Positions 6,468 through 9,885 of a stretch of DNA of 9,885 nucleotides are shown in pieces. The notes beneath the pieces were generated by a model, which was not told the origin of the DNA, ran no database searches, and was given only the letters and a program-made list of their open reading frames with translations. Each line of letters begins with the position of its first letter. Position 1 is the first letter of the stretch. The position numbers were made by a program, and so were the translations under genes. Origin of the DNA: Betaproteobacteria bacterium SG8_40 (lineage in GTDB: Bacteria; Pseudomonadota; Gammaproteobacteria; Burkholderiales; Eutrophovitaceae); contig LJTS01000131.1 in the NCBI GenBank assembly GCA_001304425.1, forward strand, positions 1 to 9,885, written 5' to 3'.

Positions 6468-6605
6468 ATGTGGCTCAACGCGAACGGAGCAGCGCCTGGC
6501 GCAAACGAAGCGACGCCTGCGAATCGTCCGATTTGCGAAGCGACAATCGCAGGCAAATGGAACTTCAGGAGTTTCCTGGCACACAATGCTGAACAAAAAA
6601 CCTGA
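6468..6605 (+). CDS. Small ORF (45 aa) overlapping the next gene; leader peptide or gene remnant
   Basis: An ATG at 6468 is preceded by GAGG five bases upstream and opens a 45-codon frame that ends in TGA at 6603-6605, overlapping the start of the 127-aa gene (ATG 6586) by 20 bases. The first half is Ala/Asn/Pro-rich. The second half contains IAGKWNFRSFLAHN (residues 27-40), which resembles the N-terminal GTWTYRSF segment of a family of small beta-barrel-like hypothetical proteins, as far as I remember. It could be a translated leader that couples to the next gene, or the stump of a truncated gene. Neither is proven. Confidence 0.35.
   Translation: MWLNANGAAPGANEATPANRPICEATIAGKWNFRSFLAHNAEQKT
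6506..6558 (+). repeat. Direct and inverted repeats inside the small ORF
   Basis: CGAAGCGAC occurs twice, at 6506-6514 and 6536-6544, 30 bases apart. CCTGCGA (6516-6522) pairs with TCGCAGG (6547-6553), and ATTTGC (6531-6536) pairs with GCAAAT (6553-6558). The two pairings are mutually exclusive, so the transcript can fold two ways just ahead of the downstream start codon. Confidence 0.4.
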
Positions 6606-6969
6606 CAGACTCCTGATCATCAGTTCGCGCGTGACCGAAAACTACGAACTGACGGGTGCAGGCGCAAAACATCTCCAGCATATTCTCACGGCCTGGTTTC
6701 CCCGCGCCGTCTATCACGACCTGACTGACGATACCGTGAGGGTCGATGTCGTCGTGCGCAAGGGTGTTATCAGCAAGAAGAACGTATTCGATACTTCGTT
6801 CCTCACCGACGACGACACCGTCATCAAGAACATCAGCTACGACGAGGATCGGATCGTTGGCAGGCGCTGTGACCAGTATGTCCAGAACAAGTCCCGCTAT
6901 GAGGGGCAGAAGGATGGGCTCGACTATCGTCATGTCTACTACAGCACAGCGGGATTTCCGCTGCGCTAG
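6586..6969 (+). CDS. Hypothetical protein, 127 aa, family not recognised
   Basis: The frame from the ATG at 6586 to TAG at 6967-6969 has normal coding character: varied composition, GC-rich third positions and no suspicious Arg/Cys runs. The product is soluble and rich in Asp, Tyr and Val, with a strand-like segment VRVDVVVRKGVISKK (51-65), a charged middle and an aromatic C-terminus YRHVYYSTAGFPLR. No signal peptide or membrane helix is seen. AGGAG lies 14 bases before the ATG, farther than usual, and the gene overlaps the small upstream ORF, so it may be started by translational coupling. I do not recognise the family and make no functional claim. Confidence 0.6.
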   Translation: MLNKKPDRLLIISSRVTENYELTGAGAKHLQHILTAWFPRAVYHDLTDDTVRVDVVVRKGVISKKNVFDTSFLTDDDTVIKNISYDEDRIVGRRCDQYVQNKSRYEGQKDGLDYRHVYYSTAGFPLR

Positions 6970-7316
6970 CACGCACCAGCCGTGTCAATCTCGGCAATTG
7001 CCGGCCCGGACCACTGAAAGAGGTTGGTCGACGGCGAGAGTACCCGGTTTGCCGCCGACGTTGTCGTTCCACTGAGGTCCATTCGAAGCACGCCACTCAC
7101 TATGGGCGCACCGCTGGAAGAACGGCCAGCGAGTGGGAGTCTGACGGTACCTGCAGGATGATCCGCGCTCCGGAAGCCGCCTCGAACCAGCAACATTCGA
7201 TTCTGCGGCCAGTCCATCGTCGCAATCCGCCGGGCCGGAAGACCCGTCAGGGCAAGGACATCGCCCCTGCGAACGGGACCTCATCCTGTGCCATTCTCAA
7301 TGGAATCGCCCTCGCC
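6970..7316. other. Gap of about 350 bases, no convincing gene
   Basis: The stretch lies between the 3' ends of the 127-aa gene (plus) and the deleted SDR gene (minus). A minus-strand frame that is open from about 7285 to a TAG at 6966 reads as plausible protein (for example RRGDVLALTGLPARR, then LRMDLSGTTTSAANRVLS). It has no ribosome site at its only useful ATGs and no family I recognise, so it may be a gene remnant or chance. A short hairpin CGCTGG/CCAGCG lies near 7112-7131 without a T-tract. Confidence 0.4.
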
Positions 7317-7991
7317 TCAACTGTTCCACCAAGGCTTCTCGGAAAAGGGGCGCAGGTCGATCTCGTGGGTCCACGCCGAGCGATGTTGTTGCGAAAGGTG
7401 GTAGTACGTGTCTGCCACACGCTCCGGCAGCAGGAGACCATCATGCTCCAGGCCGCGTTTCTCCCTCAGATCCTGAAAGCGCTCTGGCCCAAGTAGCTTG
7501 CCCAAGGTGTCGGGAGCACCCATCGCTGCGGCGTGCGAGTGCTGTCCCGGGTTCCCCCGCATCGCCGCAGTTGATGAAGTGACGAGAAACGTCCCTTTTC
7601 CGCGCTTCTCCATCCGCGGGCAGAGAACTGAAGCAGCACGGAACAGACTGAAGGTCGCCAGACGCCAGCCCAGCTCGAAGGCCTTGCTGGAGGTCGCTTC
7701 GAGACCCAGGTTCCCGGTCTGTGCGCCGAGATTGAACACGAACACCTCGATGGGCCCGATGTCGGCCTCGATGGCGGCAATCCGGTCTTCGATGCTGTTT
7801 TCCTCAACGGCATTGAGAATGAATCCCGAAGCCTTGCCGCCTTCGCCTCGAATGGCTTGCACCATCTTGTTGAGGCCTTGCTCGTTGCTCCGCCTGCACA
7901 ACACGGCGTGATAGCCCTCAAGCGCAAAGCGCCGCGCGACATTGCCGCCGATTCCGGCGCCTGCGCCGATCACCAGACATACGGGTTCCAT
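7317..7991 (-). CDS. SDR-family protein with apparent internal in-frame deletion
   Basis: This 224-residue short-chain dehydrogenase-like protein has an intact cofactor half: GAGAGIGG (9-16), RR (33-34), FNLGA (86-90) in place of NAGA, and the strand with the candidate catalytic Ser (LVTSSTAAMRG, 136-146). After HSHAAAMG (151-158) the sequence jumps straight to APDTLGKLLGPERF (159-172). The helix with the catalytic Lys position and the following strand with the substrate-side VxxDGAxD or vnxvxPG motif are absent. The C-terminus (LLLPERVADTYYHL, WTHEIDLRPF) is intact and typical of a subgroup that is normally about 255 aa. Roughly 30 residues are therefore missing without a frameshift. The reading frame and a GAGAGGAG ribosome site are kept, but the product is probably catalytically dead. 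It is a pseudogene or an unusual variant. Confidence 0.8.
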   Translation of the reverse strand: MEPVCLVIGAGAGIGGNVARRFALEGYHAVLCRRSNEQGLNKMVQAIRGEGGKASGFILNAVEENSIEDRIAAIEADIGPIEVFVFNLGAQTGNLGLEATSSKAFELGWRLATFSLFRAASVLCPRMEKRGKGTFLVTSSTAAMRGNPGQHSHAAAMGAPDTLGKLLGPERFQDLREKRGLEHDGLLLPERVADTYYHLSQQHRSAWTHEIDLRPFSEKPWWNS

Positions 7992-8073
7992 TAGACGGGT
8001 GCTCCTCTCTCATTCGATTCGACCCACTATGACGCGTTTGACCTGAATTGCTCAAGCAAGGATCGACGGAAAC

Positions 8074-8104
8074 AAAAAAGGCCTGCATTGACGCAGGCCC
8101 TTTT
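8074..8104 (-). terminator. Intrinsic terminator of tRNA-Arg
   Basis: On the minus strand GGCCTGC-GTCAAT-GCAGGCC (8099-8080) is a perfect 7-bp stem followed by six T. The left flank AAAAGG lets it work in the other direction too, so it could also stop read-through from the plus strand. It lies 8 bases past the tRNA 3' end. Confidence 0.9.
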
Positions 8105-8112
8105 GGCAATTC

Positions 8113-8189
8113 TGGCACGCCCGGAGAGATTCGAACTCCCGACCCCCTGGTTCGTAGCCAGGTACTCTATCCAGCTGAGCTACGGGCGC
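8113..8189 (-). tRNA. tRNA-Arg(ACG)
   Basis: This 77-base tRNA includes an encoded CCA. The acceptor 5' strand GCGCCCG (8189-8183) pairs with CGGGCGT, the D-arm is GCTCAGCTGGATAGAGT, and the anticodon arm CCTGG-CTACGAA-CCAGG carries ACG (read as ICG in the cell). The T-arm contains GTTCGAATC. The first pair is G1:U72 rather than the usual G:C. The discriminator base is G. The gene is divergent from lysC and has its own promoter and terminator. Confidence 0.97.
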
Positions 8190-8285
8190 ATTGCCTGTTA
8201 CATCCTGAAACGCTTGCGGCGTTCGACCGGGTGACAGCAGCGCTTTCGCACCAACCACCATCGTCTGCCAAGTCAAGCGGCGCGA

Positions 8286-8294
8286 ATTATAGCA
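8286..8294 (-). promoter_or_regulatory. Extended -10 promoter of tRNA-Arg
   Basis: On the minus strand TGCTATAAT combines a perfect TATAAT (8291-8286) with the TGn extension. No good -35 is present at 17 bases, as is common with extended -10 promoters. It would give a precursor with a leader of about 90 bases before the mature tRNA end. Confidence 0.65.
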
Positions 8295-8347
8295 AAACTC
8301 GCCCATGGTATATGGCCAGGTATGGCGACCCGTTCGATCTTTTCCTT

Positions 8348-8380
8348 TAAAATGCGGCGTTTTTTCGGGAGCGGAACGCC
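8348..8380 (+). promoter_or_regulatory. lysC -10 box and leader hairpin
   Basis: TAAAAT (8348-8353) is a good -10 about 30 bases before the lysC ATG. The -35 is weak. The leader then contains GGCGTT (8356-8361) and AACGCC (8375-8380), a perfect 6-bp inverted repeat that would pair with bases of the ribosome site GGAA (8373-8376). This could modestly limit lysC translation. I see no lysine riboswitch: the leader is far too short. Confidence 0.45.
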
Positions 8381-8383
8381 TGC

Positions 8384-9652
8384 ATGGCTCTCATCGTTCA
8401 AAAATACGGTGGCACCTCGGTGGGTTCGATCGAGCGAATCCAGAATGTCGCCCAGCGCGTGGCAAAGTGGAAACGCGCCGGCAATGACGTCATCGTGGTG
8501 GTCTCCGCGATGTCCGGCGAAACCAACCGGCTGATCGACCTCGCCAGGGCGATCCAGCCGCAACCCGATCCGCGCGAGCTCGACGTGGTCGCCTCTACCG
8601 GCGAGCAGGTCACCATCGGCCTGTTGGCCATGGCGCTGATGGAACTGGGCATTCCGGCGCGTTCCTATACTGGCGGGCAAATCAGGCTGCTGACCGACAG
8701 CGCGCACACCAAAGCGCGTATCCTCAGCATCGACGAGCACAATGTCCGCGCCGACCTGGGCGCAGGACGGGTGGTCGTGGTGGCGGGTTTCCAGGGTGTG
8801 GATGCCGACGGCAATATCACCACGCTTGGCCGCGGCGGCTCGGATACGTCAGGGGTGGCGATCGCCGCCGCAATGCAAGCCGACGAATGCCAGATCTTCA
8901 CCGATGTCGACGGAGTGTATACAACGGACCCGCGAGTCGTCGCCGGAGCGCGCAGGCTGCACAAGATCACCTTTGAGGAAATGCTGGAAATGGCCGGGCT
9001 GGGCTCGAAGGTGCTGCAGATTCGCGCCGTCGAGTTCGCCGGAAAGTATCAAGTCAGGCTGCGCGTACTGTCCAGCCTGACCGAGCCGGACATTCCCGTC
9101 GATGAAGAAGCCGCGTCCGGCACACTGATAACTTACGAGGAAGACGCACAGATGGAACAGGCTCTCGTCTCAGGCATCGCATTCAATCGCGATGAAGCAA
9201 AAGTAACCGTGCTTGGCGTTCCCGACAAACCGGGCATAGCGTTCGCGATCCTCGATCCGATCGCAAAGGCCAATATTGAGGTCGACGTGATCGTACAGAA
9301 TGTCGGCAGTGAGGGATCAACCGACTTTTCATTCACCGTCCATCGTAACGACCTGAAGCGCACCCTCGATCTCCTGGCCAAGGTACAAAAGGCAATCGGG
9401 GCACGCGAAGTCGTCGGCGATGACAAGATATGCAAGCTCGGACTGGTTGGCGTCGGCATGCGCTCGCACGTTGGGGTGGCAAGCAAGATGTTCGAAGCGC
9501 TGTCGGATGAGGGAATCAACATCCAGATGGTCTCGACCTCGGAAATCAAGATCACCGTCGTCATTGACGAAAAGTACATGGAGCTCGCCGTACGCACCCT
9601 GCACAAGGCCTTCGGCCTGGACGAACCGGCGGAGCCGGCATTGCCGGTTTGA
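8384..9652 (+). CDS. lysC: Aspartate kinase with two regulatory ACT domains
   Basis: Aspartate kinase phosphorylates L-aspartate with ATP, the first step to lysine, threonine, methionine and diaminopimelate, in the cytosol. The protein has 422 residues, the usual size for the two-ACT class. The kinase domain carries KYGGTSVG (7-14), VSAMSGETN (40-48), STGEQ (71-75), TLGRGGSDTSGVAIAA (147-162) and FTDVDGVYTTDP (172-183). Two ACT modules follow at about 270-345 and 350-415, containing VLGVPDKPG (276-284), QNVGSEGSTDFSF (305-317) and the end VSTSEIKITVVI (383-394). These normally bind lysine and/or threonine for feedback inhibition. The start is supported by GGAA 7 bases upstream and the family N-terminus MALIVQKYGG. 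It is followed 69 bases later by tRNA-Ser(GCU), probably on the same transcript. An internal start before the ACT region is described separately. Confidence 0.98.
   Translation: MALIVQKYGGTSVGSIERIQNVAQRVAKWKRAGNDVIVVVSAMSGETNRLIDLARAIQPQPDPRELDVVASTGEQVTIGLLAMALMELGIPARSYTGGQIRLLTDSAHTKARILSIDEHNVRADLGAGRVVVVAGFQGVDADGNITTLGRGGSDTSGVAIAAAMQADECQIFTDVDGVYTTDPRVVAGARRLHKITFEEMLEMAGLGSKVLQIRAVEFAGKYQVRLRVLSSLTEPDIPVDEEAASGTLITYEEDAQMEQALVSGIAFNRDEAKVTVLGVPDKPGIAFAILDPIAKANIEVDVIVQNVGSEGSTDFSFTVHRNDLKRTLDLLAKVQKAIGAREVVGDDKICKLGLVGVGMRSHVGVASKMFEALSDEGINIQMVSTSEIKITVVIDEKYMELAVRTLHKAFGLDEPAEPALPV
9137..9154 (+). promoter_or_regulatory. Internal ribosome site and ATG in lysC (possible beta-subunit start)
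   Basis: GAGGAAG (9137-9143) lies 8 bases before an in-frame ATG at 9152, codon 257 of lysC. Starting there would give a 166-residue polypeptide made only of the ACT regulatory region, beginning MEQALVSGIA. Aspartate kinases of Corynebacterium and Bacillus make such a beta subunit from an internal start at the equivalent place, so an alpha2beta2 enzyme is plausible here. Confidence 0.55.
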
Positions 9653-9721
9653 CCCGGGACGGCAACAGCGTCTATCCTGTGCGCGATCCGGACCGATATT
9701 GCCCGGTGCGGCAGATTTACC

Positions 9722-9814
9722 GGAGAGATGGCCGAGTGGCTGAAGGCGGCGCCCTGCTAAGGCGTTATACGGGGTAAACCCGTATCGAGGGTTCGAATCC
9801 CTCTCTCTCCGCCA
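9722..9814 (+). tRNA. tRNA-Ser(GCT)
   Basis: This 93-base class II tRNA includes an encoded CCA. The acceptor GGAGAGA pairs perfectly with TCTCTCC. The anticodon arm GCGCC-CTGCTAA-GGCGT carries GCT, which reads AGC/AGT. The long variable arm TACGGG-TAAA-CCCGTA is the seryl identity element, and the T-arm has GTTCGAATC. It lies downstream of lysC without a clear promoter of its own. Confidence 0.98.
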
Positions 9815-9847
9815 AATAAAAGGGCCCCATCTGGGGCCTTTTTATTT
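9814..9847 (+). terminator. Long hairpin terminator after tRNA-Ser
   Basis: A 15-bp stem with one mismatch (9814-9828 with 9833-9847) and the loop ATCT has the core GGCCCC/GGGGCC, flanked by AAATAAAA on one side and TTTTTATTT on the other. It is symmetric, so it can end transcription from either side. It begins at the last base of the tRNA, and two further C:G pairs could extend the stem into the CCA end. Confidence 0.9.
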
Positions 9848-9885
9848 GGTGAAGTTACGAGGGTGAGAAGCCTCGTGGGTTCGAC

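Noticed and set aside
6222..6620. 132-codon minus-strand open frame antisense to the small ORF
   Set aside because: It is Arg/Cys-rich, has no ribosome site at its ATG, overlaps the better-supported plus-strand gene and shows no family motif.
9848..9885. Possible attachment-site repeat after tRNA-Ser
   Set aside because: ACGAGG/CCTCGT is only a 6-bp inverted repeat. No copy of the tRNA 3' end and no integrase is visible before the window ends.
1..9885. CRISPR array, insertion sequence, toxin-antitoxin or defence system
   Set aside because: No regularly spaced repeats, no transposase or nuclease motifs, and no paired small toxin/antitoxin genes were found on either strand.

Overview
The window looks like a chromosomal segment of a GC-rich Gram-negative bacterium, most likely a betaproteobacterium. 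The grounds are the base composition, the two proteobacterial tRNAs with encoded CCA ends, and a two-ACT-domain aspartate kinase followed directly by tRNA-Ser(GCU). The lineage call is inference from gene content and remembered gene order; no search was run.

Left part (1-4779), all genes on the minus strand. The N-terminal half of an ACR3-type arsenite efflux permease runs off the left edge. Next come a DUF6166 protein and a GntR/FCD regulator, then a cluster read from high to low coordinates: an SDR-fold protein, a diiron sterol-desaturase/fatty-acid-hydroxylase family membrane protein, and a 60-residue two-helix membrane protein. The hydroxylase has its own recognisable promoter, with a 25-bp near-perfect palindrome over its -10 box. 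A TetR regulator closes this part.

Middle (4780-6217). The TetR gene diverges from a two-gene operon: an NmrA-like NAD(P)-binding protein, then a DUF1772/anthrone-oxygenase-like membrane protein whose ATG overlaps the preceding stop. The 71-bp gap holds two abutting 15-bp palindromes that overlap the promoter elements for both directions. This is the clearest regulatory circuit in the window.

Accessory patch (6218-7991). A leader stretch contains a 45-codon small ORF overlapping an unrecognised 127-aa gene. After about 350 bp without a convincing gene comes a second SDR gene (minus strand), which appears to have lost about 30 residues by an in-frame deletion through its catalytic and substrate region.

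Right part (8074-9885), housekeeping. tRNA-Arg(ACG) with a strong terminator lies on the minus strand. It diverges from lysC (aspartate kinase), which carries a well-formed internal ribosome binding site and ATG before the regulatory ACT domains. tRNA-Ser(GCU) and a long hairpin terminator follow.

I found no CRISPR array, insertion sequence, transposase or integrase, and no clear novel defence or mobile system. The points most worth a second look are the TetR double operator, the hydroxylase operator, the degenerate SDR/FCD proteins, the internally deleted SDR and the small overlapping ORF pair.
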